Shown here piece by piece: positions 32,928-44,225 of a stretch of 64,000 nucleotides of DNA (position 1 is the stretch's first letter; each line of letters opens with the position of its first letter). Under the pieces are notes generated by a model. That model ran no database searches, had not been told where the DNA came from, and was given only the letters and a program-made list of their open reading frames with translations. The stretch covers positions 38,531,831-38,595,830 of the forward strand of contig OY726563.1 of the NCBI GenBank assembly GCA_963383645.1, read 5' to 3'. A program made the translations under genes and the position numbers. Origin of the DNA: Muscardinus avellanarius. Taxonomy: Eukaryota; Chordata; Mammalia; Rodentia; Gliridae.

Positions 32928-33138
32928 TTTTTGTGTGTGTGGGTCTGAGGATGGAACTCAGGGGCATTCGACCTCCGAGCTACACTCCCTGCCCTATGTT
33001 TTATTCTTTATTTTGAAAATGGATCTCACTGAGTTGCAAAGGGCCTCACTAAGTAGCTGAGGCTGTCTGCGAACAGTGATCCTCCAGTCTCAGCCTCCCG
33101 AATGCTGGGATTACAAGCATGTGCCACCACGCCCGGCT
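32928..33138 (-). mobile_element. B1-dID SINE inside L1
   Basis: Antisense: 'gtctgaggatggaactcagg' to 'catgtgccaccacgcccggc'. Flanks 'tgatctttt' on both sides. Confidence 0.88.
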
Positions 33139-33404
33139 TGATCTTTTAAGATGTTGCAGGTGATTGGCTTTTTTGTTGGAAGTCTCTGGAAGCCGCAGTG
33201 CTGGCAGTGCTGGTGCAGTGAGGCAAGATGGCACCACCACAGTCCCCACAGCTTCAGCCATTGGAGGCAGATGTGGTACTTTTCTGCTCTCTTTTCTGCT
33301 TTCTATTTTTGTTTCTGCCTCCTTTCAATTTTCAGTGCTCTGTTCAAATTTATGCTGGTTTCTTTCTCTTGTCAAGACACTGTTTACAGTGAAAGAGATG
33401 CCCT

Positions 33405-33520
33405 TTTTATTTTTTTATTTTGAGGCTGGGTCTCACTAATTTGCTAAAATTGGTTTTGAACTTACGATCCTCACTCTGCACAGTAGCTGGGATTATAGGC
33501 ATCTACTGCTGTTCCCCCTG
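33405..33520 (-). mobile_element. B1-like left half, old SINE fragment
   Basis: 'ttgaggctgggtctcactaa' to 'ggattataggcatctactgc'. Confidence 0.6.
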
Positions 33521-33862
33521 GAGAATTTAGTATTATAATGAATAATCTTTATTCCAGGTCACCTAAAAAGAGTGAGTCTGAACGAATTCAAAATTTTGGC
33601 TGGTTCCTTGCTAATTTATCTGATGGGCCTTATCTGAAGCAAAGAAAGAAAAATCAGTTTTGAAGGAGTATCAGTTGTCATTTGAAGGTGAAGCAGCTTT
33701 TCCCTATCAATAAGCCTAAATGATTGTCCCTAAAAGTACACATGTAGCAGCTGACATTACCGCTGAGCTACCATAAATGTATCTGGCTCCCGTAAATGTA
33801 TCATAAAGTTTTCCCAAATGTATAAGCTTTTAATCCCCAACTCCACACAAGACATTCATTTT
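33521..33862. other. no feature recognised
   Basis: Single-copy-looking sequence without coding signal. Confidence 0.35.
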
Positions 33863-34068
33863 TGCTTTGGTACTAGTTATTGAATGCAGAGTCATTCTAC
33901 CTCTGATCCACACCCCCAGTCCTATTTTATTTTTTATTTTGACACAAGTTCTTACTAAGTTGCTGGAGGTCTCACTAAATTACTGAGGCTAGCCTTGAAC
34001 TTCTGATGCTCCTGTCTCAGCCTCCCAAGTACTGGGATTACAGGCCTGTGCCACCTTGTCCAGCTTTG
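33863..34068 (-). mobile_element. older B1-dID SINE
   Basis: Antisense: 'tggtactagttattgaatgc' to 'cctgtgccaccttgtccagc'. Confidence 0.83.
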
Positions 34069-34655
34069 ATTTTTTTCCTAGAAAGGATCATTGCTAGTGG
34101 GAGAAGGGACTATTGCATTAGGGAGAGAACTCTGACCATAAAATCTGCAAGCATCTCAAAGACTTTGTAAAAGGATTTTTTTTTTTTGCACAGGGAGAAA
34201 TAAATTCTGGCTGCAAAGAATCAGGTGTGGGGAAGTGGCAGGGAAGAGTGGCTTGGACCAATGGGAAATGGGAAGATTTCAATCTGAGGCCAGCCTGTTC
34301 TTAGGGGGAGTTGTTTACTGTCTCAGACTGAGGCTAGACCAATGTTCAGAGGCATGGAGAAAGGGGAGAGGCTTGGTTAAAAATTTGGTTTGCAAGCACA
34401 TTGTTCTGATTGATCAGTGTGACCAAACAATTCAGATGATCATTGAGGAGGAAAAGAATGAGAATTTTGAGGGTCTGTGTCTGGTCTTGTCATAAGTAGA
34501 GGATGGGGCATTCATGAGTCTGATTCAGGTCACATGGGGAAGGGTGGTCCTTTGTGATAAACTGCTTCCTGAAACACAATAAGATGGTGAGATTTCTTCA
34601 CTGTCACTGTTTTCCAAGAGCACGGGGATCTGGTAAAATTCAACATTGTTACCTT
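34069..34655. other. no gene recognised
   Basis: Purine-rich sequence, possibly an old LTR. The 86-codon frame at 34235 shows no family features. Confidence 0.35.
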
Positions 34656-34814
34656 TGAATATACATTCATCCCTTGATATCCACAAGGGATGTGCTCCAA
34701 GACACCTCTGTAGATACCTAAATCTAAAACCTGAGGATGCTCGAGTCTCTTATATAAAATGGTATAGTATTTGAATAGAAATATTCATAGTCTTCCATAT
34801 ACTTAATTTATTTT

Positions 34815-35012
34815 CTATGGTACTGGAGAATTAACCCAGGGACATTCTACCTGTGAGCTACACTCCCAGCCACATTTTACTTTTTATTTTGAAACAGGGT
34901 CTTACTAAGTTTCTGAAGGCCTCAGTAAATTGTTGAGGCTGGCCTCAAACCTGCTTCCTGTCAGCCTCCCAAGTACTGGAATTACAGATGTGCACCATCT
35001 TGCCTGCTTGCC
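34815..35012 (-). mobile_element. older B1-dID SINE
   Basis: Antisense: 'tggtactggagaattaaccc' to 'gatgtgcaccatcttgcctg'. Confidence 0.83.
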
Positions 35013-35026
35013 ATACACATTTTTTA

Positions 35027-35068
35027 ATGGTGTTTGGGGCATTCTACCTCTGAGCCACACCCACATCC

Positions 35069-35103
<35 letters not shown>

Positions 35104-35205
35104 TATTTTGAAACAGGATCTCACTATGTTGTGCTGGCTGGTGTTGAACTTGTGATTTTGTCTCGGCTTCCCAAGTACTGGTATGTGCCACCTCACCTGG
35201 TTTCA
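35027..35205 (-). mobile_element. older B1-dID SINE with (ATTT)n linker
   Basis: 'tggggcattctacctctgag', (ATTT)n at 35070-35104, 'tttgaaacaggatctcacta' to 'gtatgtgccacctcacctgg'. Confidence 0.8.
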
Positions 35206-35226
35206 CATATACTTTAAATCACCTCT

Positions 35227-35413
35227 AGCCGGGCGTGGTGGTGCATGCTTGAAATCCCTGTGCTTGGGAGGCGGAGACAGGAGGATCACGCAGGTTCGAA
35301 GTCAGCCTTGCTGGCTTAAGAGACCCTATTTCCAAAGAAAATATAAAATAGGTCTGGGAGTGTGGCCCGGAGGTAGAAGAGTTCCATCACCAGTACCACC
35401 AAAATCAATCAAT
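35227..35413 (+). mobile_element. B1-dID SINE, young, classic type with shortened 3' half
   Basis: 'agccgggcgtggtggtgcat' through 'gttccatcaccagtaccacc' and an (AATC)n tail. Duplication 'tcacctctagc' / 'tcacatctagc'. Confidence 0.88.
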
Positions 35414-35583
35414 CAATCAATCACATCTAGCTTACTTGGAATGTTACATACAATGTAAATGTTATATATTTATTACACTGTGTTGTTCAGGCAATAACCA
35501 CAAGAAAAATCAAGGTTCAATACAGCCACATTTTTTTTTCTGGTTTATTGGATCCATAGATGCAGACACAGAGGACCAATTGT

Positions 35584-36137
35584 AATTATTTCTAGCCATC
35601 CCAATATAAGAATGGTCTTATGGAGTCATCCTGCTGAGGAGCTAGAAATAGTAAGGCAGTGAAGGATTGGGGATCCTGAGAGACACAGCATTAATAAAAA
35701 TAAGAATGAGAAGCAAAAGTCAGACTAGCATTGAGTGATGTGGCTAAGTGCCATTTCTCAGACTACTATGTAATATAGAGTTTTGGTTCCTGAGATTGGT
35801 CTGAAACTGGCCTTGAACAATGTCACCAAGTGCTGCTACCAAAGCTGTCCACAAATATTGTACTTACGTGATGTTTGCCCAAAGTGATAGATTAGACCAG
35901 CAACTTTTGGACAGCCTGACCAGCTCATGACTCACATAGAAGTATAAAAGGGAGTGTATAGGACTGGCTGCATGTCATCAAGGAGAGGAAGGAAGGAGGA
36001 TTGAGATAAAAGATATAAAGGGGATCTAAGCCCTTAGACCAGTAGCCTCCATGGCAATCCTCTCTTTCAAGCCTCCTTCCCTCACCTCATGTAGAAGCTT
36101 TCTTTTAAGTTTGCTTTGACTTACAATAAAAATTTCC
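35584..36137. other. no gene recognised
   Basis: Single-copy-looking. A TATA-like 'gtataaaaggg' at 35942 and 'caataaaa' at 36124 could be ends of an old LTR, but no boundaries are visible. Confidence 0.3.
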
Positions 36138-36258
36138 AGGTGGACATGGTGGCACATCTGTAATCTCAGTATTTGGGAAGCTGAGACAGAAGGAACACAG
36201 GTTCAAGGCCAGCCTCAGCATTTAGTGAGGCCCTCATCAACTTAAGTGAGACCCCATG
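36138..36258 (+). mobile_element. B1-like left half of an older SINE
   Basis: 'caggtggacatggtggcaca' to 'gagaccccatgtctc'. The matching ID-like half may be 36610-36690, which would make 36259-36609 a later insertion. Confidence 0.65.
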
Positions 36259-36609
36259 TCTCAGCTAACATTTGCACTGCTATTATCCAAAGCAATTGGC
36301 TACACAGCTCAGAGGTAGGTAGAGTTATTTGATGATAGTTTTTGGAGATTTCAAGGTTCAGTTCATGTCAGGCTGGGTCTGAGGAGCTCAGGGCACAGTG
36401 GTAGGAGCAGACAGAGGATGAAAGCAAAGGCTTAACTCACATCTCAGAGGCTGGAAACAGAAACAGGTGGAGGAGAGCTCCTAAAATTCCCCAAGGCCAG
36501 ACTCCCAGGAATCCTTCCTTAGCAATCAAGCCCCACTTCCAACATTGCTACCTTGTTTCTGTGAGGGATAGGGGGACATTATAAATACAAACCACATATA
36601 TCCTGCTTT
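36259..36609. other. unassigned sequence between two SINE halves
   Basis: No known repeat seen. It contains an MLT1-like hint ('cccaaggccagactcccagg') too weak to call. Confidence 0.3.
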
Positions 36610-36690
36610 CAAATAAGAAATAAAAAGGGCTGGTGTTGTATCTTGGAGGTAGAATGCCCCTGGGTTCAATCCCCAGCATCACAGAAAATC
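36610..36690 (+). mobile_element. ID-like half of a SINE
   Basis: 'aaagggctggtgttgtatct' through 'gttcaatccccagcatcaca'. Confidence 0.7.
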
Positions 36691-36759
36691 AATTAATCAA
36701 TCAGTCAGTCTGTCTGGCAGTCAATCTTTACTACTTGCCCTACTGTTGTCTGTAAGAAG

Positions 36760-37580
36760 AACCAGGTGTCACTGCCACCCACAATACTGACCAGCTAGAT
36801 ATTGTGAAAGGAAAATTCAGGGACACTCTGTGAGGTAGAGATAAATTCCTGCAAGCCTGGAGAAAAAAGTTCACATGCAGTTCTTTTATGAGGATTAAAT
36901 ATAAGGCTATAACACCTACTCAAAAGAATAGATGCTGACATCATTAGTTAATTCTTTACCCAGTAGAGGGGAAGGCCATCCTCAGACAGACTAATAAATA
37001 CTTCAGGTGCCAATTTGGTCTGACAGAAACTTAAAAAGGGAAAAATAGATGAACAAAAGCCATTTAAGGATTCTGGCTGCTCGCAAAAGCCTAGGCTCAA
37101 GTCTATTTAAGGTGAAAAAGCAAGCGCAACTCTGGAGGAAATGCTCTCAACCAGGAGGCCATAAAGGCCCTCTGAGGCCTGGCTCACAGTGCAAAGGGGA
37201 ACCATTAAATGGCTGAGTGCCCCCAGTTCCAGAGGAAATTAGGGTCCTCAGACCTATGTTCCCAGTGAGTCCTCCCAATTACCACCACCTGAGTTAAAAG
37301 AGCCTTAGGCGGTCACACAGTGAAATCTCGGAGGCCAGATCGGAGGCAGTGTCCTTCTTTCCCAGCCCAAGTTCCAAAAGCTTAGCCAGGGTGGGGAGTC
37401 TTTTCAGGCCAGCCCTGAGCCATCTGTTTACTCAGACTGCAGAGGTGTTTAAAATGACCTTCCTTTCTACGTTCTTAGCCACACCAGAAAATTCAGCTCC
37501 TCTGATAACAAAAAGTTTTTTTCTTTTGCTGGTTCCACTAAAGTTATTACTCAAAGATATTTTTATCTCAATTAGTCTTA
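36760..37580. other. possible 5' part of the retroviral ruin
   Basis: Moderately GC, no readable retroviral motif. I found no partner for the LTR at 41714-42230 here, so the 5' LTR is lost or unrecognisable. Confidence 0.3.
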
Positions 37581-40130
37581 GCTAAAATGGTTACTTCAAA
37601 AAATTTGTCCAATTAAACTCCTGTGAGAGGTGATTAAATAAAGTTATTTTCTTTGAAAAAAAAATCAATCTTTTAAAACACTAAGGATGTTTTTTATGAT
37701 GTTGTGAATTTCTGTGGTAATTTACAACAGTTTTTAAGGTGTCTGGTCAAATAAAATATACAGTGTTTTTAATATTGCTCCTTTTGCAAAATTAAGGTTT
37801 TAAGGTGCTATTGATATTTATCTAATGTCTTAATTTTCCATGTAATCTATAGTTCAATTGAGTTAAAAAATGCTAAATGCAATGCTTTAAGATGCTCTTA
37901 ACTTCATGAGGTTTAAAATAACACAAGTCTTTTAAATGTTTTTTTTTGATTGCTGGTATGTGAACAACATTAAATGGTATGCTCCTTTTGGGGTTTGTTG
38001 ATAGATAACAACAAAAAAATAAATGTAAAAAATCTATAAATATATTTCTTTATATGTTGGTAAATACAGAAAAAAGAGGTTTTGTGAAACTAAGAAAGCA
38101 TATTGTGAGGTTTGTCCTAAGGTTGTCCCTAAGGGAAACAAAGGACCAAATAAAAGGTTAAAAGGTTAAAGCAAGATATAAAGCATGGATGAAATTTGTT
38201 TGGTTGTAAGTTTTATTCCAAGATTGTCCCAAAGGGGAAAAGTAAGAAACAGGATAAAACAAGAAGGTTAAAGCACGTTGCAAAAGGTGTGTGATAAGTT
38301 GCAAAACAATATTTATGATATGTTTAAATATATAATAAAAATAAATTATTAAAAAATACTAAAGTTCACCAGCAGAAATATACTATGGATATAAAGGCTA
38401 GAGGATTACTTTTTGTCATGAAATTAAGAGAACCCAAAGATCTACAATGAAAAATAATTTAAAAAGGCTCTCTATCAGGCATCAAAAAATAATTATTTAA
38501 AACTGGCTTCAATGTTATTTATCAGAGAGCAGTTATGGGAATCAATTCGCTTTCTTCCCTTGTCATGTTGCTTTATGGCCCTGTTTGCTAACTATTTTGT
38601 GAATGTTATCTCCTACATCAGATGGTGTTACAGACAGAACCTCACAGACATCTATTAAAGCCCTTTGGACTGCCATAGAGATCTACTCACCCATCTGACT
38701 CCCTCATCACCCACCTGCATGCCTGTACCCTAAAGCCGGGCCCCCAACTTCGTCCCTGTTCAGCTCGAAGCAGTTTATGACTGAGTCTGCGTCCTTATTC
38801 CTTTGCTAAGGGGTACAGGTATATGGTAAAAATAAAAAATATAATAAAAATTGGGCTCATAATTGTTAGCAACAATTATAAAAATCAAAATGTATTTTCT
38901 ATGTTTACTTTTGTCCTAATAGGTGTCAAAAAGTTACTAAACAAAGAGGAAAATGTACCAGTATTGAAAGGAGGCATCAAAATGTATTAATATGGCAGTA
39001 TTAAAAATATAGTCAGAGCCTAGGTGTTGTGAATACCAATACAAATAACACAGGGTACATGCCCACTTTGGAATTTGGAGCGTGTACTGTCCACATGTGT
39101 CCTTAAAAAGTTTTGGGCCATTTTCTATCTGTCTGCTAAAAATTGTTTATAAAAATTTCAAAATACAGAGATATATAGTCCTACAAGGTATAAAGGTTTT
39201 GAATTAAAATTCCTTTGTATAATTGATAATTAATATTAGATTAATACAGCTTGCTTTTTATAACAATTTATATAATAATTTTTCTAAATACAGGTATTTG
39301 TGTTTTAACACTTGGTGATAACTAAATTAAGGGTTAGCTTTGGCTAACCAAGGTCAATGTTAATTATAACTCTAGCCTGATGGCTCAGAAACAAAGAAAA
39401 AGATTTTTTGTCTGGCCTGCATATGAAGGCTTATTCTTGCTACTAACTTAATCCCCAGCAGCTTTTTGTTCTTAAAGGAAAACTTTGTTAAATGTTTGCT
39501 AAATAAGTAAATCAAACAATAATAAGAAGATACCTTGGTTCATGTGGCTTAAATTGTTAAAGGTTTAAGGTCGTTACTAAAAGATTAACATACTTTGTTT
39601 CTTCAGACTGAGACAACTACCATCATATTGTCTTCCTGGTAATAGATATTTAAATCATAATGTCATTCTATATCTAGAGTTATCTAAATGTGCTAAAAAT
39701 TTTCAAAAATCAGAAGTTAAAGGTTAAAGGTATATAAATTTTATATTTGTATGTGAACTAACCAATAAGATTTTGTCTTTTAATTCAGAGATTTAGCCTT
39801 AAGACCTGGGTTAATAATCTGTTTATCCTGATTAAATAAGTGTTTTATTATTAATAATAACATAATTATTTTCATTGTTAATGTTGTCATTTAAAAAATA
39901 GAGCTATCTGATTTTTATCAATACTGTTAGCTCACATAAACTTATAGTTACCAATATAGCCCAATATAAAATTAGGTCAATAAACTACTAGAGTGAGGCC
40001 AATATAAATTTAAAATTTGGCTATTATGTTTGATCTAACAAAAATGAGATGCATATCCTACTGTGTCTCTGGGATGAAGGCTCCCATTAATCAGCTTTTA
40101 AATTTGACCTTTGGAGTGTCTCAACAACAA
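37581..40130. other. 2.5-kb AT-rich non-coding interior of the retroviral ruin
   Basis: Strongly AT-rich and free of the SINEs that crowd the rest of the window. 'aaggttgtccctaagggaaa' (38120) and 'aagattgtcccaaaggggaa' (38219), each followed by 'aaggttaaagca', form a ~100-bp direct repeat. A GC-richer island at 38610-38800 ('gttcagctcgaagcag') may be a second env end. No ORF above 60 codons is convincing. Confidence 0.45.
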
Positions 40131-40179
40131 AAATAGGATAAACAAAGTTAAGCATCAGAATGGACAGATGCAGACACAG

Positions 40180-40400
40180 AGACAAGCCCATTTAACAGCC
40201 CTGCATTGGGTAATAAGTCTTTGCCCCTTCAGAGATACCAAAGGCTTCTTATACAGAGAGGGAAAAAGCTAAAGGCCTTATACCTGCCGGTATGGCAAAG
40301 ATGCCTGAGTGTCGTGTCAAGGACTGCCCTGAGAGGAGTCCCATCTGCATGAGATGTGCCACCTCTACAAAGCATGTTGCCTTTACTTCTGGAGGGAAGT
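40180..40400 (+). pseudogene. endogenous retrovirus gag remnant, nucleocapsid region
   Basis: Broken reading frames around 40285-40340 retain the Cys-rich spacing of a gammaretroviral nucleocapsid zinc knuckle, followed by a short basic stretch. At least one frameshift and a stop interrupt it. This is a short decayed match, supported mainly by its position ahead of the protease-like block. Confidence 0.45.
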
Positions 40401-40479
40401 AAGGTCAGTCTGCTCCTTCATGGCTGAGGACTAAGGATGCCCAAGGCTCGGCAAGGCCCCTCTGATCAGCCCTCTGACC

Positions 40480-40610
40480 AGCTGGAGGAAGCCTGGGTAG
40501 CTCTTGAGATAACAGGCAAAATATTGAATTTCGTTAGATACCGTGCTTAGTCCTCTGCTCGCTCTGTCTCTCCTAGAGTTTTATTCAGTAGAAACTTATT
40601 TTATATCTGG
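40480..40610 (+). pseudogene. retroviral protease remnant
   Basis: A hydrophobic strand and glycine-lysine turn directly precede where an aspartic protease active site should be. The catalytic Asp-Thr-Gly is destroyed by substitutions. It sits in the right place between the nucleocapsid-like and integrase-like blocks. Tentative. Confidence 0.4.
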
Positions 40611-40949
40611 GGTTGACAACACTCCAAGGCCAAAAAAATATAATGTCTTGAGTCTATAAAAAATAATTTAGCCTAGATTTATATGCTAGCTGGCCAGATC
40701 CTGCTGATTTGCCTCTAACCCTAATATGAAGTGAGTGACCAAGAAAAACAGCCTCATGAGTAAAAAAACCTCAGTAATCAGGTTATATTATTCAAGATTG
40801 TTCAAAACATTGCTATTCTGGCCAGTTCTGATTAAAATGTGAGCATCTAGAAAACTAACTCTTTGGGATATAGGCTACTATAAAACTTAGATTGGTGATA
40901 TTACAGCATATTGTTTAAACCCTTAAGATACAGAGTCTGACTGAGAAAT

Positions 40950-41250
40950 GCCAGCCTTGTGCCTAGGTCCTTACAGGCTCTCCAAACGGTGAAAGAGCAA
41001 ACCCACTACCTGGTGTGAAGCAGATCAACCCAACACCCCAGTTGCACAGCCAGGTGACCTGGTCTGAGTAGCACCCTGGCTGCAGTAAAGATAAAAGAAA
41101 ACGCCACTGAATTCACCGCTCTCGAGTCAAGCAATAACTGGAGCAGATAAGGAGGACATTTGAACCATAAACAGAACTGTTGATGGGATTGGACTTTGAA
41201 ACCACTTTTCCCACGTGCGAGAAGCACAAACCAAAGAAATGGAACTTAGA
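40950..41250 (+). pseudogene. retroviral integrase C-terminal remnant
   Basis: The block at 41030-41245 keeps the pattern of the gammaretroviral integrase C-terminal domain, ending in its characteristic aromatic/histidine-valine segment, with stops and frameshifts. RT, RNase H and the integrase core between it and the protease remnant are absent, indicating a large internal deletion. Confidence 0.5.
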
Positions 41251-41345
41251 TGACATCTTACCAACTCATTGAAGCTGCACCTCATTGGAAAGTCCTGTGA
41301 TGGCAACAATGACTGCTTATCTACACCTTCTCCTACTAGGAGAAA

Positions 41346-41675
41346 TGCTGTTTTTATGCTAACCATTCTGGGGTAGTTCAAAAATCTATGGAAAGATTTA
41401 GAAAGCGGATAGAAGATAGACAGTGGGAACAAGACCTGCAAAAAGGATGGTTTAAAGGGTGGTTCAACAAATCTCCCTGGATGACCACATTAATATCTGC
41501 CCTTATGGGACCACTTTTATTATTGCTGCTTTTGCTCACCATAGGACCTTGTATAATCAATAGATTAATTGCCTTTGTTAAGGAACGAGTTAGTGCCGTT
41601 CAGATTTTAATGCTACACCAGCAATACCAAAGAATTAAACCCGAAGCTTTTAAATATGTAGACTCAGAAACTTAG
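41346..41675 (+). pseudogene. endogenous gammaretrovirus-like env, transmembrane subunit C-terminal part
   Basis: The frame at 41388-41675 (95 codons, open to its natural stop) covers the end of the ectodomain helix, the membrane-proximal tryptophan-rich segment, a strongly hydrophobic membrane anchor (about residues 33-60) and a short cytoplasmic tail. A cysteine pair of the gammaretroviral TM type is readable just upstream near 41346, but in a frame that meets an internal break. The surface subunit and the fusion-peptide region are deleted, so it cannot make an envelope. It lies 38 bp ahead of the LTR, as expected for env. Confidence 0.82.
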
Positions 41676-41699
41676 TTCTATGATTAGAACTATTTCCTA

Positions 41700-41713
41700 A
41701 GAGGAGTGGGGAA
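41700..41713 (+). promoter_or_regulatory. polypurine tract of the endogenous retrovirus
   Basis: 'agaggagtggggaa' immediately precedes the LTR's TG, the usual site for plus-strand DNA priming. Confidence 0.7.
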
Positions 41714-42230
41714 TGAAAGGCCCCATTTAGAAGAAGAATCACAAGCCCTAACAGCCAGCTAATAGTTAAAAAGAAAAAATGTATATTACTGCAGCTTGCA
41801 GCTTAAGAAGCATAGCTTAAGAATGAAAAATATGCAATAAACCCCCCCTGTTCCAGGGACGTACCTAGCATCTTATCTATACTGACTGGGTCAGAGCGCC
41901 CTGTGCCGGGAACCTAATGACTACATTTGGTATCTTATCTAACACTTGACTAACAAAACATACTTTTTCAAATGATTCAATGATTCTGTAATATTTTGTA
42001 AACGCATGTAACTTAGCCCAAACCCCCCCCTAACTGGTGATCTTTTCCCTATAAATATCCACACTTTCAGTTGCTCGGGGCCGAACTCCTATACGAGTTG
42101 GCCCCAGTGCACTGGCTCCTTAATAAATCCTTATCTTTTGCTCATTACATCAAGGATGTAGTCTCTCGTGGTTCTTGGCGTCGCTTATCCCGAGGTTGAT
42201 TGAGGGTCTCCCCTCTGCGGGGGTCTTACA
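41714..42230 (+). mobile_element. 3' LTR of the gammaretrovirus-like element
   Basis: 517 bp, starting 'tgaaaggcccc' and ending 'gggggtcttaca', so the ends form the inverted pair typical of gammaretroviral LTRs. 'ccctataaatatcc' near 42048 is a TATA box. 'ttaataaatcc' near 42120 is the poly(A) signal, followed by a GT/T-rich U5. The LTR looks much less damaged than the interior. Confidence 0.85.
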
Positions 42231-42385
42231 ATGAGTATTGTCAACTCAAAGAATATTAAGGATTCAACAACTGAACAAGAAAATGTGAAATGTCCCAAAA
42301 GATTTTCTCAACTTCAATGATTATCTTAAAAACTTCTGCATTACTGGAATTGTGAGGCTGAAGGAAATACTTTTAAGATAACAGG

Positions 42386-42573
42386 TTTTTTTGTGGTACT
42401 GGGGCTCCTGAAAACCCTACTACTTCCGGGCTACACTCCCAGACCTATTTTTACACTTTTTTATTTGGAAACAGGGTCTCTTAAGCCAGCACAGCTGGCC
42501 TCGAACCTGCATGATCCTCCTATCTCAGCCTCCCAAGTGTGGGGATTACGAGCGTGTGCAATCATGCCCGGCG
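42386..42573 (-). mobile_element. B1-dID SINE, 'cttccagg'-related
   Basis: Antisense: 'gtggtactggggctcctgaa' to 'gtgcaatcatgcccggc'. Duplication 'aagataacag' / 'aagataatag'. Confidence 0.88.
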
Positions 42574-42584
42574 AAGATAATAGT

Positions 42585-42778
42585 TTTATTTATTTGGGGA
42601 CTGAACCTAGGGGCGTTCTACCTCTGAGCTTCACTTCTAGACCTATCTTTTATTTGGAAACAGAATCTCACTAAGTTTCTGGAAATCTCACTAAGTAGCT
42701 GAGTCTGGCCTTGAACCTGTAATCATTCTGTCTCAGCCTCCCAAGTATTGAGATTACATGTGTGAGAGCCTCTATGCT
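42585..42778 (-). mobile_element. older B1-dID SINE
   Basis: Antisense: 'ggggactgaacctaggggcg' to 'gtgtgagagcctctatgctg'. Confidence 0.78.
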
Positions 42779-43255
42779 GAGAAGTTAACAATTTTGAAAA
42801 GTAAACTTTGATCATTTGTACTAGAAGGAAGACAGTTATCTTTTGATTCTTCCTATATAAAATTACATTACAAAATCATTGGCATATGAAGAAGTAATCA
42901 AAAGTAAGGTGGCATATTTATAGAACAACGGCTCCCAAAACATTTGTCTGTTTTCACATTTCATAGCAAAGTGGCTTTCCAGTACCTTTGGGAAGAGCTA
43001 GAGTCCATTTCCCTGCGCCTTGCATCTGCACTGCCCTTGCACCTTGGGGCTTGTTTTCACCAATAGATTGCAGCTTGTTTGCATCCTGCTTGGATGTTCC
43101 TCACAAGGTAAGGAAGCCCAGGCTAGGCGATGAGAAACTACGTGGAGAAAGATGCAGCCCACAGCCAGCAGCAAGGCCCCGGGCATATGGTGAAGCAATC
43201 TTGGACCATCAAGTCTTTTCAGTTTTTTAAATTGCTTATTTATTTTGGTTTTAAA
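42779..43255. other. no gene recognised
   Basis: Two overlapping short frames on opposite strands (42988-43230 and 43258-42998) lack any recognisable protein feature. Confidence 0.4.
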
Positions 43256-43257
43256 CA

Positions 43258-43936
43258 CATTTTTTTTCTTTTAAATTTTTTTGAATTTTGGTGCATTATA
43301 TTCATACAACATATTTGGGTAAAAAACTTGTGTGTACAAACATGTACTCATCGTTGATTTAACCCCTACCCAATTCCCACTCCATTCCCTCCCCGTCCCT
43401 CCCTCCCTTGCTTGGCTTGGTGGTTGACTTCAATATGTTTAAGTACATTGTGTGTTTTAGAGATTTTCCTCTTTCCCCCCTCCTTTCTCCTCCTTTAGAT
43501 TGTCTTGTTTGCTCCTCTATAGGATTTCCTTTTTCATTTAGAGTTCCTCCTATGACCCATTTCTCCCTAACTCTCACATATTAGGGAAAGCATCTGCTTT
43601 CTTATTTTTTGTGACTGACTAATCTCATTTAGCATAATGTCCTCCAGTTCCATCCATTTCCCTGAAAATGATGTAATTGAGTTTTTTTTTTTTTTTGATG
43701 GCTGAGTAAAATTCCATTGTGTACATATCCCACAGTTTTGTAATCCACTCATCTGTTGATGGACATCTTGGCTGGTTCCATAGTTTGGCTATGGTGAATT
43801 GTGCAGCTATGAACATAAATACACATGCATTAGTTTGGTAGTTTGGTTGCCTTTCTTTTAGGTAGATACCCAGAAGGGGTATTGCTGGATCAAATGGTAG
43901 ATTTGTTCCCATTCTTCTGAGGATCCTCCATACTGT
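43258..43936 (-). mobile_element. LINE-1, 5'-truncated
   Basis: Antisense 3' UTR ('ttggtgcattatattcatac', 43290-43610) plus the last ~100 codons of ORF2. The open stretch 43912-43625 carries the same terminal peptide motifs as 31464-31832. Breaks off abruptly at 43936. Confidence 0.87.
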
Positions 43937-43939
43937 AAA

Positions 43940-44222
43940 AACATTTTTTTATTGGTGAGTTGTAATGCATCATAGTGAGGTTCAAAATGATGCATTCATA
44001 TGTGTACACATTGCTTGGTGTGCTTCCCTTCACATGACACCCAACTCCCTCTCTTCCTCCTTCTCTTCTCTTTGTATGTAGATATTGGTAGTGATACTTT
44101 ATATACAAACAGCATTATTTGAACGGGTTCCTTCCTTAAGACTTGTTCTCTTCTCTACTTCTCTCCTCCCCCAGGGAGGAGATATCTGTATGCTCAGATA
44201 TCTAAAAGTCCCTTTCCTAACC
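43940..44222 (-). mobile_element. older L1 3' end
   Basis: 'ttttttattggtgagttgta' then pyrimidine-rich 'ccctctcttcctccttctct' and 'acagcattatttgaacgggt', matching 21055-21345. Confidence 0.65.
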
Positions 44223-44225
44223 TAG

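Larger units (their letters stand above)
31108..33150 (-). mobile_element. LINE-1, 5'-truncated
   Basis: Antisense L1 from an A-tail (T-run 31108-31122) through the 3' UTR ('attggtgcattgtagtctta', 31123-31450) into the C-terminal half of ORF2 up to about 33150. The young-looking SINE at 32928-33138 splits it with duplication 'tgatctttt'. It is the best preserved ORF2 3' half in the window. Confidence 0.88.
34656..35583. mobile_element. Tigger/MER2-like DNA transposon (MITE), cut by three SINEs
   Basis: Blocks 34660-34805 ('catcccttgatatccacaag', 'gatataaaatgg'-type 'tatataaaatggtatagtat'), 35205-35226 ('acatatactttaaatcacct') and 35414-35583 ('cttacttggaatgttacata' to 'tgcagacacagaggaccaat') are in the order of a non-autonomous mariner/Tigger element. 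They are separated by SINEs at 34815, 35027 and 35227. Confidence 0.72.

Noticed and set aside
38610..38800. Possible second env terminus of another provirus in the AT-rich block
   Set aside because: Only a short suggestive string; no frame, polypurine tract or LTR follows, so it is mentioned only within the AT-rich feature.
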